DNA from: Perognathus longimembris pacificus
Lineage: Eukaryota; Chordata; Mammalia; Rodentia; Heteromyidae
Length of the DNA stretch: 64,000 nt
Direction of reading: 5' to 3'
Assembly: GCF_023159225.1 (NCBI RefSeq)
Contig: NC_063170.1
Location: 27,120,301 to 27,184,300 of the forward strand
The notes under the pieces were generated by a model. The model was not told the origin of the DNA, ran no database searches, and saw only the letters and a list, made by a program, of their open reading frames with translations. The position numbers and the translations under genes are program-made. This document shows, in pieces, positions 1-12,480 of this stretch (the stretch's first letter is position 1; every line of letters starts with the position of its first letter).

Positions 1-1734
1 AGCTGGCTTTGAACCACAGTCCCAGAGGGTTCTGATATAGAGCCCAGTCTAAGACACTGTAGCATGTAAGAAGGTCCAGCGAAATTGTCAGTCTGTGATG
101 TGGAAGTAGGACCTCTGCCTGCCAATATGAGCACTCTGGAGATGGAGCGCTTTGACCTAGGATGACCCCCCAGCTTAGGGCCATTCGTCTTCTGGCTACT
201 CCTCCATCCCCGGGCAGCAGACCAGGGCAGGACCAGCGAAGCAGCATGTGCAACCCAGCAGAGGTGGTTGTTTGGGTTTATTTTGGAGACTATTTTGAGG
301 ATCTGGTTCAAGAGTTTCACACAATTTTCAAGTTCATTACAAGTTCAAACTGGCTCAGTGGGTATTAAGGGTCTTCTGCTGATGTTAGAAAAAAGAAAAT
401 TACCTTGGCTTGGTTCATAAATCTGTAAAGAGGAAAAAAAGTCTGACTTAGTTTCAGTGCAGTTCAGGCTTTTACAAGTGAAGGGATTTTACTTCCCAGC
501 TTCACAGGTTCAAGCCCTGGAGGACAGCGTTAATGGGCGACATCAGTCCTCATGTCTCGACTGAGGTGGGAAATGACCGTAGCCAAATTACTTGGGTTCC
601 CAGACACTCTGTGCAAGATGGGTAAGGTTTCTGGAGAAGAATAAAGCAAGTCCCATCCCATAAATCCTTCTTTTGTGACTGAGTCCACCCCCAGCCCCTC
701 TGGATCTCAGGAGCTCCAGAGGATAAATGAAACGGGCTTACAAATAGATCCTCCTCGAAGGTCAGTGGAGACAGTTATAAAACGGTGCCTGAAAATGCAA
801 AGGTGAAAACCAGGAGAACAAGAAGCCTAAGGCTAACTTGGACAGGTGACAAAGGAGAGGTGCAGATTGGCCTTCAGCTCCATTGACAGTGGTCTTGCCA
901 GTGGGTGACTCTTAGCCACTCCTAGAGAGATCGGCCCTTAAGGAAGGGAAGGGGGAGGTGGTACTCCCTCCGCAGCAGGGACAGGTAAAACCAAATTAAA
1001 TCCTCCCTCTCATCCTAGGTTTATCAAGTCTGGCTCCTGTCTGCTTCCCAAGGACTTGGGGAAGCATCTGTAAGGCAGAGGCATCTGGAACACCTGTCTA
1101 TGCTGGGAGCTTTGAAGGGTGATGGAGATGGCCCATGCTTGGGGCTCATCCAGCCCATAGGAAGATGCTACCCAACTGCACACGTGCGAAGCTGTCCCCT
1201 CTTTTTCCTCCCCTCTCATTATTTTGAGTATAGCCTTCAAGATGCTGCCATATCTCACTTATTTACCTTCTGTATTTATGTGTATTCTTGTCTGTGGTGT
1301 GTGGGTTTAAGTACTTTGAACTGAACAGGGCAAGGATCTTCTTGGCTTATATACTGCCTCCTCCTGGTCCCCAAGACATAGCACAAGGCCGATGCCTAAA
1401 GATGCATTTATTCAACTAGATGATAATTCATCTAGGAAACAAATAAAGAACTCTCACTAGAGGTGTCCTGGAATTGATGAATGGGAGAGCAACCATCAAG
1501 AATTCAGGTGGGATGTGGAAAACAGAGGCTGAGAGGCTGAGCTATCTAAGCCCAGTCTCCTGGTCATAGCATCCGTGACAAAGTAGATATGGAGACAGTG
1601 GAAAGGATTTAGAGGACTCCTGGTAGGATGTATTAAGAATACTTGGGGTCACAAACAAAAGAGAAGGGGAAAGAAACATCACAGAGAAAGAAAATTGGGT
1701 GGCAAGAATGTCTCAGAGTAGACTGAAGGTTAGG
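1..1734. other. Unique noncoding stretch
   Basis: I see no gene, RNA or recognisable repeat here. Open frames are 82 codons or shorter, overlap on both strands and show no known motif. Confidence 0.6.
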
Positions 1735-1900
1735 GACATTTCTTTGGGATCAGACTCAGCACCTCAAGTCCCAGCTCTATCCCTGGTCAATAATCAACCT
1801 CTTTGAGCCTTTGTTTCTTCATCTGTTTAATGGTACAGCAACCTCCCTGTCTTAGACCTGCAATGAGACTGAGAGATGATGTAGGTTGGATCTTTCCATG
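1735..1900 (+). mobile_element. MIR SINE relic
   Basis: The order of blocks follows the ancient mammalian MIR consensus in forward sense: a 'cagactcagcacctcaagtc' tRNA-like part, then a core resembling 'cctcagtttcctcatctgtaaaatgg' (here 'tttgtttcttcatctgttta'), then a 'agacctgcaatgagact' tail part. It is strongly diverged. Confidence 0.65.
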
Positions 1901-1939
1901 GAATCTGTTTTCTTCATGACAAAAGGTATGCGTGTATGT

Positions 1940-2163
1940 GTTGGTACTAGTGCTTGAACTCAGGGCCTCGAACTCACTTGACTTTTTTGTTCAAGGCTTG
2001 TGCTCAACCACTTGAGCCACATCTCCACTTCCAGCTTTTGTGTGGTTAATTGGGAATAAGAATCTCATAAATTTTTCTGCCCAATCTGGCTTCAAATTGC
2101 AATCCTCAGATCTCAGCCTCCTGAGTAGCCAGGATAACAGTCATCATATACCAGTGCCTGGCC
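1940..2163 (-). mobile_element. B1-dID-type composite SINE
   Basis: Read on the minus strand it has a B1/7SL-like left part ('tactcaggaggctgagatct'), a middle 'cccaattaacca' block, and a tRNA-like right part ('gtggctcaagtggttgagca', then 'ccctgagttcaagc'). The same composite recurs many times in the window. Confidence 0.8.
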
Positions 2164-4134
2164 TAGAAGTTGAACTTCTAGTTGAATCTCTACCTTGCAA
2201 CTGGGACTTCATAAGTCTCTTCACCCTATAGCATTTTCCCTTGAAAAAGTCAGCTAGGTAAGAGGCAGTAAAAGAAATTATTTGGGTTTGGTGGGGAAGG
2301 CAGAACCCATTCTGGACTACTCCAGTGATTCATAGAATTGCCTTCACACAAAATCACCTCTTGTCTTCTCTGCTAATTTGCAACTTTAATGCACTGATTT
2401 CCAAATGGCACTCATTGTAAGCAACAGAAGTTCCCAGGCCACTACTATTCCTCTGACCTCTGAGGCCAGCTGGAGTCCTCCAGAGGTACAGATGTAAGAC
2501 AGTATCTTGGAATCTAACCCCCTTCTGGCTCATTAGGAGCCTGTGGCACAGGCTAGAGGATCCAATTATGAGAGAGAACTTGGAAGTGTTTTCTTCCAAG
2601 AGGAAGAAACAGAGGATCCTGGAGGGAAGTTGACCAGTGATACTCTCTGTCTGCCTGGAATTGACAGAAAGTGTGATGGAGCCCCAAGTACCACTGCAGA
2701 AGAGGCTTTTTGGAGAAGCCTGATCCTTAGTGGAAACTCTGGGAGCCTGCTGATTTAGGAGTATTAAGGGCTGACTGGCCATGCTACCAAGGGCATGGGC
2801 TTTAGAAAAGGCTTTGATGTTTCCAAAAAATATTCAGCATCTTATATATTTTCCATAAACCAAGATGTCATTCATAGGCCAGGTATTTTTTCGTATCTGT
2901 TTCAAAGTCAAGGATTCTCTAAACTTTCTATGTTCTCCTCACCCATCTTGTGAAGTTTCCAGTGTTTGGGGACTCCTCCTCCCTGGCTGGGCTTCCTCAG
3001 CCATGTTTGGAGAGAAGATGCTGTTGACCCTCCCTGGGTGGAGAGGTACACTATGAGAGAGTTGTAGGTGGGGAAACTGAGACACGAAATAATGGCTCAT
3101 TCAAACGGGTTTTTTAAATAGAGATCTGTGAAAGGTATGACCAGCCAAGGATAAAAACCAAGGCCACCCAGGGCACAAGGATCTAGGACTGGACAACCAT
3201 TGTCTAAGTCTGAGTTTCTTCCTCTTACAGTGCAACTTACATTTCTATTCCCTCGGGAGTATCTATTCCATCTTCTGACTAGACATGATGCAAATTACTA
3301 TTTCTGATAGCCCATGACCCACCCCACCACCCAGGCTGTGAGCTATGAGGTAGCTGGCCTGCATTTCTACGTAAGGCAAGCACTACATCATCATGATGTC
3401 ATACACTTGGAGCACTGTGGTCTGAGTTTAGGCTCGGGCTCCCACACTTACTCTTATATACCCTTGGTTTCCTCCCCTGTACAACTGGGAAAACAGTTGT
3501 CTCTGTTTTATAAAGGCAGAGTGTGTTTTCCATGAGTTGATTTGTGAAAGACACTCAACAAGAGTGCCTGAAAGATAAGCACTTAAAGACAGTAGTCATT
3601 GCAAACCCAATGGAGGATGCAAACTCATATGCCTTCAGGATCCACTGAATTATAGAAACCTCTGATGTAGACATGAGGGACACAGGAAGGACAGAGGAAA
3701 ACCATGTTGCTTTAGAGAGTACATGCCCAGCCAGTTTATTCAAGTACAATTAAAAGAGAAAATCTACCAAATAAACAAATTTACCTGTAGGCCTATGCAT
3801 CACCTGTTTGAAACCCTGAATATGGTTCTAGTTCACTTGCATAAAATTCAACAGAAAGAGAAGTTGATTAGCTCAGTGAGGATTATGAATATGTACTTGG
3901 GTTAGGTCTACCCAAGCCTAATAAGCTATTATCAGTAATGGAACAAGAAAGAACAGAATGTGATGTGGGACAAACAGGAGCAGAGGGGTCTGTGGCCTGG
4001 AGCTCAGGTGGGAGGGTATGACTAGGCAGAATACTTTTCGAATACCTTCTCCTGTTGTGCTCTCTGCAAAACTATAGGATTTGGAGGCAGGCTTTGAGCC
4101 AAGCATCAGAAGTGCATGCGCATGCATGTACACT

Positions 4135-4137
<3 letters not shown>
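2164..4137. other. Unique noncoding stretch
   Basis: No gene is recognised. A 142-codon minus-strand frame at 2354-2782 has no known motif and overlaps other frames. A weak MIR-like patch may lie at about 3415-3520 ('tttcctcccctgtacaactg'). Confidence 0.5.

Positions 4138-4178
<41 letters not shown>
4138..4178. repeat. (CA)n microsatellite
   Basis: About 20 uninterrupted CA units, preceded by an alternating 'gtgcatgcgcatgcatgtac' stretch. Confidence 0.98.
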
Positions 4179-4182
<4 letters not shown>

Positions 4183-4217
4183 CTAAAAACTCAAGCAAAA
4201 TGGAATAGTCTGACTTG

Positions 4218-4265
4218 GGCCTCTGTTTTTTTTGTTTTGTTTTGTTTTTTGGGTTTTTTTTTTTT
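4218..4265. repeat. T-rich (TTTTG)n tract
   Basis: T runs broken by single G. It could be the A-rich tail of a decayed minus-strand retroelement, but no element body is recognisable next to it. Confidence 0.8.
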
Positions 4266-4310
4266 GGCTTTCATAGATTCCTTCTATTCCAGATATGGGG
4301 AAAACATGCA

Positions 4311-4448
4311 AATTCTTCTCTCTCAGAGCCTCCTCCCCCTCTTTCTCCTCCATCCCTCTCTCCCTCTCCTTCCTCTCTTCTCTTCCCTCCTCCTCCTCTC
4401 CCTCCTCTTTTCCTCTCCTTCCTCCCCTCCCTCCCCCACCTCCTCCTT
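4311..4448. repeat. Polypyrimidine tract, CT-rich
   Basis: About 135 bases are almost purely C and T, built of CTCC/TTCC/CTCT words. Several overlapping proline/serine/leucine-rich frames here are artefacts of the composition. Confidence 0.95.
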
Positions 4449-4794
4449 GCCTTCCACTACATGTAACATGTCTGTTTCATTCACTGGAGTGTTTTCAGGC
4501 AGAAAAAAATTCTGGCATCTTCAAAGCTAAATGAACTAATGGGTCCATTATTGCAAAATAAAAAGTGGGTAACAACTGAGAAACAAAAATAGCAATTGTT
4601 TATTCCAGGGATATCATTATTTCTAAAGAACATTGCTAGAGAGCTCTGATAGATTTAAAAAACAAAAACAAAAACAAACTAGTACTCCCTGACATTCAAA
4701 TAAACCCTGCCTGTTTTCTCTGTGCATTCTACTCATTGCCCTTAACTCTGTCCTCAGGAGTAAGGAAGAAAATTTGCTGTTACTGGGTATTTGA

Positions 4795-4960
4795 CAGTCA
4801 AACAAACATGGTTTGGAATCAGCTTTTCTCTTGCAATGTGACTTTGTGCCAATTACTCTGGTTCTCAATCTTTTCATCAATAAAATAAGGATAATAACTT
4901 GACCTATCTGCATCATCATAAGGCATAAATAATACATGCAAATAACCCCTCCAGAGTTTA
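4795..4960 (+). mobile_element. MIR SINE relic
   Basis: Forward MIR order: 'tggtttggaatcagc', 'tgactttgtgccaattactc', then 'tcaataaaataaggataata', matching the well-known 'catctgtaaaatggggataata' core. Confidence 0.7.
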
Positions 4961-6750
4961 AAGATAGGCCCCAATAATAGATCTTCTCATTTCCAGGCTA
5001 AAGAGCTTCAGCTCCTTTAGGTGGCATCTTGTCCAAGACACTGTCAGTTTCTATGGCTATATGTGAGTCTGTGCCTGCCTGCATAGCCTATGCACCCCCT
5101 TCTTTGGACAACAGCACCAGTTTTTGGTTGGGGAAGGGAAGGGAACTACTTCTCCTATTGGATATGGCCTGGTGGGACTGAAAATCAAAGTGCCAGAGTC
5201 TCTACCCATTAGGCTAAACCAATCAGATAGTCTCCTGTCATGTTTTCATCTTGAACTAAATGACACAGAGACCAACAGGGTTAGTTAGAGCTGATTCAGT
5301 AGACAGATGGCCCGGCTTTCCTGTCACCTTAATCCTTTCTTTCCTCACCAATAGTTTCCTGCTTGTTAGGCAGTGCGTTTTCCATTGCTTAAGGCCACAA
5401 TACATTAAGGGGGCAGCTGTATGTCCCCCAGGGGATCTCACAAGAGAGGAAACATCAGAGTAGAGACTACAGTGAGTAACTGGGAGAAATCCCCCATGAC
5501 AGCAGCTCTGGCTTGAGAGAGCATTTGATGGTGGTGGGATCGGGCAGAGTTCAGTGCAGATGAACCCCATGTGTCACATCCCAGACCATAGCTGACCTTC
5601 CCGCCTCCTGACGTTATATCACCACACTCAGAAGTGAGGGTGCACAGGAAGGTTTCTCTAACTGGCAGAAGTCCCAGGCTTTGAGGAAGAAAGGGAGATG
5701 AAGTGGCAAATGTGTTTCTTCCAAATGTTCTGGAATGTATCCAGTTATACCCATAAAAGAATTTTGGCACCCACCTCAGAACTGGGGCTATATATTTCTT
5801 TAAACTGCAGTCATAACTCCTAATTGAATGTCTCTCTCAAAAATTCATGACATGAAGGACTGAATTATTAAGTAAATAAAATCATAAATGAGGATCATAA
5901 CAGAGCTAATGGCCTCACTAAACAGCTTTCTATTGTGTGGGAGCTTTCAAACAACTCCCAGAAGATCCCATATAGCTGTAGCCATGTGCAAACTTCCAGA
6001 ACTATCCCTTCACCCCAACAGGAAGATGTGGCCCCTGCCCTTCAAATCTGGCTCTTTGCAGACTGGGCTGTTCTACCAACGAAGACAGAAAAATATCACC
6101 AGTTTCTTTTCCCCAAGAAAACCGAACTTGGAGGTTCTCCCAAGCTGCCCATTTCTTACTGAGCTGTCATTCATAGTCTTGGCATCAGCTCTGTGGCCCT
6201 GACAGCCTCTGACAGGGACGAGTCAATGTACCATCTAGACCCTCAAATCTGATTTTGTACTTCTACCTAGAATGATCCGTTTTTTAGAAACTTCAGCAGA
6301 TTTCTATAACCTTTCCATGTAAAACCAAACTTCAAAAACAAGTGATAGAAATGAAGACTTTTAGGTGACCCTAATTCTGTTCATCCTGACTATCTATCAT
6401 TTATTATTCAACAAATATCTAGTAAGCTCACTTCAGTGGTCAACACTGAGGTGGGTTCAGGGCATTTTATAATGAACAAAATAGGCAACATTCTTCCTTC
6501 TAGTGATCTACCATCCAGAAGACAGGAGGAGCTAAGCAAAGCAAATAGGCCCACAGATAAAAAAAGATTAAAAAAATTAAAAAAATTAAAAAACAGAAAA
6601 AATAAATGATGTGTGATCAAAATAACTAAAGACTTCAAATTTAAATCAGGATTTGAGGAAATTTCATCGAGCAAAATATTTTTAAGCTAAAAGCTCAGAA
6701 TGAGAGGAACTTCACAGGCAAAGGGAAGAAAGACATGATAGAACATGGGG
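4961..6750. other. Unique noncoding stretch
   Basis: I see nothing recognisable. Frames of 104 to 110 codons occur on both strands over the same bases and look like chance. An A-rich patch with repeated 'aaaaatt' lies at about 6560-6605. Confidence 0.5.
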
Positions 6751-6849
6751 GCGGGGCTGGGAGGTAACTCAGTGGCAAAGTGTTTGTCTTGCAAGTACAA
6801 CATCCTGGGTTCGATCCCAGTACCAAAAAAAGAGACCAAAAAAAAATAA
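6751..6849 (+). mobile_element. ID-type tRNA-derived SINE monomer
   Basis: An A box ('taactcagtggcaaagtg') and a B box ('gggttcgatccca') are spaced as in a tRNA-Ala-derived ID SINE, followed by an A-rich tail. A short 'catgggg' repeat on both sides may be the target-site duplication. Confidence 0.8.
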
Positions 6850-7716
6850 CAAGCATGGGGGCTGGGAGAGCCATGCAAATGAAGACTCCAAGAAGGAAGG
6901 AAGAACTGGGCCTCCATCAGGCCCTGAAATCCAGCCAGTGTGATGATGTGGGAGTGGCCAGATTGAGACTGAGGAGAATGATGGGCAGCATCCTCTGATG
7001 GACATGAGATGTTGGCTCTGCCAGCCTCCTCTGAGATGGAGGGGAACCCCTGTGCCCTTGAGCAATGGTCATTGGAAGTCATGGTGCATTGTATCAGCAC
7101 TTTGACCAAGAGCTTGTCAACCTCAGAAACCGTCGACTCTAACCCCACCTCCCAGGGTGAATGGGATAAAGGAGATGGGTACAGTGTCTTGTATAGGACA
7201 CACAATAAATGGTGCCCCCCAACTCTGTCAGTAGTGTTAAATGTTCCCTTTTCTTGGATCACAGAGCCTGTAAACTAAACACAAAGAGTAAATGTCTTGC
7301 AAGGTCCCTTCCTATAGAATGTGGGTGGGGAAGATTTGCATATGTGGGAGGTGCCTCTCAATCTGAACTCCTGTGTGAGGTTGTGGCTTGCGTTGGCCCT
7401 CCTGGGCCTGGTCTTTCTGGTCTGACCTGTTTGAGGCTGACATGCTAAAGCATGGCTGGGTCTTGCCCTAATCCTAGCATTTGTTCAGCATCATCTTAGC
7501 ATTCATGAGAGAACATTGGTAGATCAGATCAGTAAACTTTGGTTGGGGCCTTGGTCTCACCACAAAAGCATTCTTGATTTATCCATAATTAACAGGAACT
7601 TGAATTCTACCAATCATTTGAATGTTTCTAAACTGTTGCGTTTGTTGTGATCCTGACCCCTAACAGGTAAATATAATAACCTGGTAGATTTGGGTTTCAA
7701 TCCTTTGTGTAGTTTT
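6850..7716. other. Unique noncoding stretch
   Basis: No gene is supported. The longest open frame in the window (191 codons, minus, 6687-7262) runs through the ID SINE next to this stretch and has no domain. Confidence 0.5.
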
Positions 7717-7933
7717 TTTTGTTTTTGTTTTTGTTTTTGTTTTTGCCAAACCTGGGCCTTGGACTCAGGGCCTGAGCACTGTCCCTGGCTTCTTTTTGCT
7801 CAAGGCTAGCACTCTGCCACTTGAGCCACAGTGCCACTTCTGGCCATTTTCTATATATGTGGTGCTGGGGAATTGAACCCAGGGCTTCATGTATAGGAGG
7901 CAAGCACTCTTGCCACTAGGCCATATCCCCAGC
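7717..7933 (-). mobile_element. IDL-Geo dimeric SINE
   Basis: The minus strand gives the full dimer: an ID-like half with A and B boxes, then the right half ending 'aggcccaggtttggc', then an (AAAAAC)n tail. A 15-bp duplication 'cctttgtgtagtttt' flanks it at 7702-7716 and 7934-7948, showing target-primed insertion. Confidence 0.95.
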
Positions 7934-7948
7934 CCTTTGTGTAGTTTT

Positions 7949-8621
7949 GAACAAGTCCATTCTCTGGAAAATGGGATTACAATAATTATAGATTACAAGA
8001 GACATAACACATAAACTGCTTAGGAAGAACCCAACCTAGAGAGCGTTCTCAGTATGGGATGGGTGCTTTTTATCATTAAATTAGGGCTTAAAAAATTTGA
8101 CTAAAGTCAGTGGTAAGGTGGTTTACTATAAGGAAGTTATACTGAGCGCAAACAGGGGTTGAAAGCCAGGTCCTCAGCTCATGTGTCTCTAAAGGTCAGC
8201 TATTCAGAGACAGAAATAAATCAGCAAGGCCTGGGAGCCCAGTTGGCTTGGATTGAGGCAGCAGCAAGACAAAGATTTCTCAGTAGAGACAGAGAGGCCA
8301 ATGATGCCCCCAAGATGCTTTGCAAGTGTGATAACCCCGCCCATCATCCTCCTGGCCTCAGGCATGGCTCCATAGGACTTCAGGGCATGTCCACCTTCAC
8401 TGTCTCCAGTGTAGTCAATGCTGGCCAAGGGGCTTGGTTCTGTTTGCAATCTCCCTTCTATCCACATCTGCTGTCCTCTTCAAATGAGCAAAACCTCAGG
8501 GGCTCAGGCTGGAGATTTCTACACCACATGAGAACTTTCAGGCTTTCCAAGAAGTAGAAGACAAAGAGAAGTAATAGATTTCCATAGGACTAATAAAACT
8601 GACCAGGATTTAGGCACCAGT
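7949..8621. other. Unique noncoding stretch
   Basis: No gene, RNA or repeat is recognised. A 132-codon plus-strand frame at 8159-8557 has no known motif and is opposed by an 87-codon frame. Confidence 0.5.
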
Positions 8622-8812
8622 TTGCTCTAAATTCTTTACAGGAACTGTGTAATTCTCAACGCAGCCTTATGAGGTAGCTGTTCTAGCATTTTCCTCTATT
8701 TGACAGCAGACACTGTGGCTTGTAGACACTCGCTCTGGGTCACTTGGATGGTCCAGGAAAGCTAGGTTTGTCTGACTTCAGGCTTGCATCCTTATCTCCT
8801 GCACAGAGAAAC
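8622..8812 (-). mobile_element. MIR SINE relic
   Basis: The reverse complement fits MIR: 'aattctcaacgcagccttat' with 'gaggtagctgttctagcatt' is the reverse of the MIR 'ctacctcatagggttgttgtg' core, followed by a decayed 'gatgaggaaactgaggc' part and a 'gtctgacttcaggcttgca' end. Confidence 0.75.
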
Positions 8813-9261
8813 AACTGGTCATCAGTGTGCAGCCTCTGAGCCAGCCTCACCTGGGCTCTGGGCTGCCATCCTCAGAGGCAGAACCCACACTGAGTATACT
8901 CTTCTGAGAAGAGTGCAAGAGGAGGGACATCTTCCTCCAGCTTTCTTCTAATTCAGAGTTGAGGCTTCTCAGCAAAAACTCTGACAATGCATAGAGCTGA
9001 GTTCTGGCTCTTGCTCCTCCTCCAGTAGTGAACGACTTAACTGTTTCTGAGGGTGCGTCCTCCCTCCCCCTCAGTGTGAGCAGAGTGATTGTGCCCACCA
9101 TACTGACACATTGGAAGTGTCCCTGCTCCACCCACTGCTTAGGAAGCCAGATGGCCAACAATAAGTCTCCACCAGGACCACCCAGCAGTGGTGCAAAAGC
9201 CAGGTCTGTCAGGTTTCTTGGGTGACACAGCTACACTGTTCCAACTCATTTGCCATCCATG

Positions 9262-9560
9262 AATTTTGGAGGGGAGGAGCCATACTGGAATTTGAACTCA
9301 AGACCTCAGGCTTAGTAGTGAAGTGCTTTACTTGCCTACTTTACTAGAGTAGCCACAGCCCTTTTGCTTTATTTTTCAGGTGGACTCTGACTTTTTAATT
9401 CTGCTATGACCCTCTACCTATGCCTCCCACATAGCTGAGATTACTGACGCACACCACCATGTCCAACATATTAGTTCGGATGGTGTCTAAAACTGTGATC
9501 CTCTCAATTGTCATCTCCCAAGTAGCAGGGATTCAAGCCAGAGCCCCTATGTCTGGCTGT
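9262..9560 (-). mobile_element. Decayed B1-dID SINE
   Basis: On the minus strand a B1-like left part ('gtgcgtcagtaatctcagct') is followed by a degraded ID-like right part whose reverse reads 'ttgaactcaagacctcaggc' on the plus strand. It is close to the canonical B1-dID layout but strongly diverged. Confidence 0.6.
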
Positions 9561-10287
9561 GCCCATACCTTTTGACTTCCATATGGTCTTACAGCTGGGG
9601 ACTAGGTCTTGAGGTGTGTAGATAAACTAAAAAGTAATTTTTAAGCCATGTCCATCTCCCTCCATGTGGATCAGGATTCTCTTCAGACAGATGAAGAAGC
9701 ATCAAGAGTTCAATGAAGAGCCAACGACCAGCATCTCAGAGCAAGCAGCTGGACCTTCCAACAAGGCACCCAGCCCCGTGCCCCTTCTCTCCTCACCAGG
9801 GGATTAAAGAGATCAGCCTGGGCTAAGGTAAAGCTAGAGCCTGAAGACATTGCCTGGATTATCCCTCCCACATGGGCCATTCTGCAAATGCAGGTCATGT
9901 GGGCCTTGAACTCAGATCTCCACAATAGCTGTTAATAAAGGTAGGACCTGTTCCTTTAAGCTTAATTTACTGTTTGCCTTAGTAAACTAAGATTTAGATT
10001 CTCAAAACTCTTCCAAAGGGCCATGATTGTGACCTCCTGAATCAATGGAGTGTGTGAAAACAGTATAAAATTAGCTCCTTGGAGTGGTCCATATGGAACA
10101 GTGTGAGAGGCAAAAGGGAATAGCAGTGGTGACCATGTGAGTCCCTCAGTCTGGGAACTGTCCTAGGTGAGAGGAAGGGGGGGAGGGAGAACACCTCTGC
10201 TGAGTCACCTACTTTCAAAACAGCTTTATTGTTGATACACCAAGGACTGAACTTATTTATGTGCCCATGGGATGAATTAAAACATAA
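9561..10287. other. Unique noncoding stretch
   Basis: I recognise nothing here. Confidence 0.5.
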
Positions 10288-10538
10288 TACAAGCTAAGTG
10301 TGGTGGCTCATGTCTCTAATCCTAGCTACTCAGGAGACTGAGATCTGAGAATGGCAGTTTGAAACCAGCCCAGGTAGGAAAGTCCATGAGACATTTATTT
10401 CCAATTAATTGCTAAAAATGCCAGAAGTGGAGCTATGACTTAAGTAATAGCATGCTAGCTTGAGGGGAAAAAAATGCTCAGGGACAGCATCTAGACACTG
10501 GGTTCAAGCCCCAGGATTGGCATCAAGAAAAAGTCACA
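10288..10538 (+). mobile_element. B1-dID-type composite SINE
   Basis: B1-like left part ('ggctcatgtctctaatccta'), middle 'tccaattaattgc', right tRNA-like part ('agaagtggagctatgactta', 'gggttcaagccccagg') and a short A-rich tail. Confidence 0.85.
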
Positions 10539-10597
10539 GGATCAGAGATTCAGACATCTTGCTGCTTTGAGTGTCCTTTGATTTTATTTTCTGGCTG

Positions 10598-10600
<3 letters not shown>

Positions 10601-10680
<80 letters not shown>

Positions 10681-10685
10681 TGTGT
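10601..10685. repeat. (TG)n microsatellite
   Basis: About 42 TG units with one TA interruption near the 3' end. It reads as a (CV)n peptide, which is not a gene. Confidence 0.98.
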
Positions 10686-12480
10686 TGAACAGTTAGCATT
10701 ACATCTAGCCTCATATGTGGGCATAGATAAAGTTAATGTAGCCAGAGAAGTATGCAGATCTCTGGAGCACCCTCATTTGGGGCAAATGGAATTTCGGACA
10801 GGTTGAGCAGCAACCCCCCATTTCCCAGCCCATTTGTCGTCTGTGACTGGCTTGTTCTATTGTTACTTTCAAATAATCCTGTTGCAATATAGCAGTAAAA
10901 TCATCTTGCTGTCCTTATAAATGTTTCAGTGCATGTCTCCTACAAGTTGGGCAAGCACTCTACCCTCAGCCCTTTTTTTTAAGTCTTCCACAGACAAATA
11001 TTATTTGCCCTTTCAAGTGACCAGGGTACTTACAATCCTCTGACCCTGACAGATCAATGCTTTCTTTTTGCCTCCCTGGTCCCTCCGTCCCATGGCCCTG
11101 CAATCACGCAATGATGAAGTGGCACTTCAGGTAGACATTCCACCCCTTGAGCCACTTCCCCAGCCAATGGTGGAGTCTCGCTCTAGGGTTGCTATGAAAC
11201 CTCTCCTTCTAGTCCTTGGGAGCAGAGGCTGAGTTCTCTCTCCAGGACCATGTGGCTTTGGGGCATCAGTAGTGTGGCGTTTTACATGAGGAGCTAATGA
11301 TATCACTATTTGCACACTACTTTCTTGCTCATCATCTCCACTGTACAAGAGTGGTGCTTAGAAAAGCTGTTCTCCTGACCCACAGGGTGGCTAATGCAGG
11401 GACATACACCTGAAGAGTGACCAGGACTGGCTTTTAGGTGGGTCTGAGGGCCGGGTTCACACTCTGTCCAGGAGGGAAGCTAACTCACTTCTTCTGGAGA
11501 AATCAGTGCAGCCTGAAGTCACTAGCTCCATTTTGCCAGTGAGTAATGAGAAGCCCAGAGAGATGGCAAATGCACAATTAGGAAGGAAGATGGCCAGAAA
11601 ATGCCACAACAATAGCAACCACTTCCATATCTGGCAGTCCCAGGGTACCCGAGCCTCCCTTTTGCTTCTGAGTTTGAGCCACTGCTCTCTCTTCCTGGAC
11701 CTTGGGAACCAGCGCATGTGTGTTTGCTAGTCCCCAGTATCTGGCCATAGCCCAATTGGCTCAGTAGCCATGGTTAATTACATATGCATATAAAATGCTA
11801 ATTATATACTAAAAGTTGACCTGTGGGCCCTCTGAGTGTTTCCTTCTCTCATCTGCCCTCCATCCAAGAGTCTCCTGGGAAGGAAGTTCCCGCTCCTCCC
11901 CCAGTGCCTGGTCTCCCTTCTCTGATCTTAAACCCCTGCCCCCTGTGGCTGCTTAGGGTTGTGAGCAGGGGCTGGTCACTTCCTCAGGTCTCCCGTCTTC
12001 CTTAGTAGTAGACTCGGCTGCATCATGAAGTCAATATGCCCAACTAAGAGGCCTCAGTTATTCCACTTCCTGTGGCTCAGTGGCAGTGGGTTGGAAGCAG
12101 ACCTGTCAATAGGACATTAAGACATGGCTCTTGAAAAGATGACAGCTGACACGTGTCCTCCGGTTACTCTCACCCTTCTGCTCCGCTAGATTGTGACTGG
12201 CAGGAGCTCTACAGACTTATCAGGATCAGAAGGGAATCTTGGTGGCAGAAGTGAAAGGCATAAACAATCCAGCTTCCCATGACAGTGTCGCCTCCTCTGT
12301 GGGTTGTGTAGCCTGCAGCTGGCCCTGACTACTGCATGCAGACTTCTCATGTGAGAGGAAAGGAAGCATGCACAAGCTCAAGGTCTATTAGTTATGCCCT
12401 AGATTATCAGTATAGTCTCTCCAGGTGTGCATATCTTGTTCTGTCTGGGGAAGGTCTCATAAGATTCTGCTTCACAAGAA
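10686..12480. other. Mostly unique noncoding stretch with faint SINE traces
   Basis: No gene is recognised. Minus-strand ID-like fragments ('gggcaagcactctaccctca' near 10950; 'ttgagccacttccccagcc' near 11147) and a MIR-like patch at about 11515-11600 ('ctccattttgccagtgagta') are weakly supported. Confidence 0.45.

Noticed and set aside
6760..6822. tRNA gene
   Set aside because: A and B boxes belong to an ID SINE; no cloverleaf with acceptor stem is seen and an A-rich tail follows. The same holds for other SINE copies.
6687..7262. 191-codon minus-strand open frame as a gene
   Set aside because: It runs through an ID SINE, has no domain, and overlaps frames on the other strand.
10600..10806. 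Cys-Val repeat protein
   Set aside because: It is the translation of a TG microsatellite followed by unrelated sequence.
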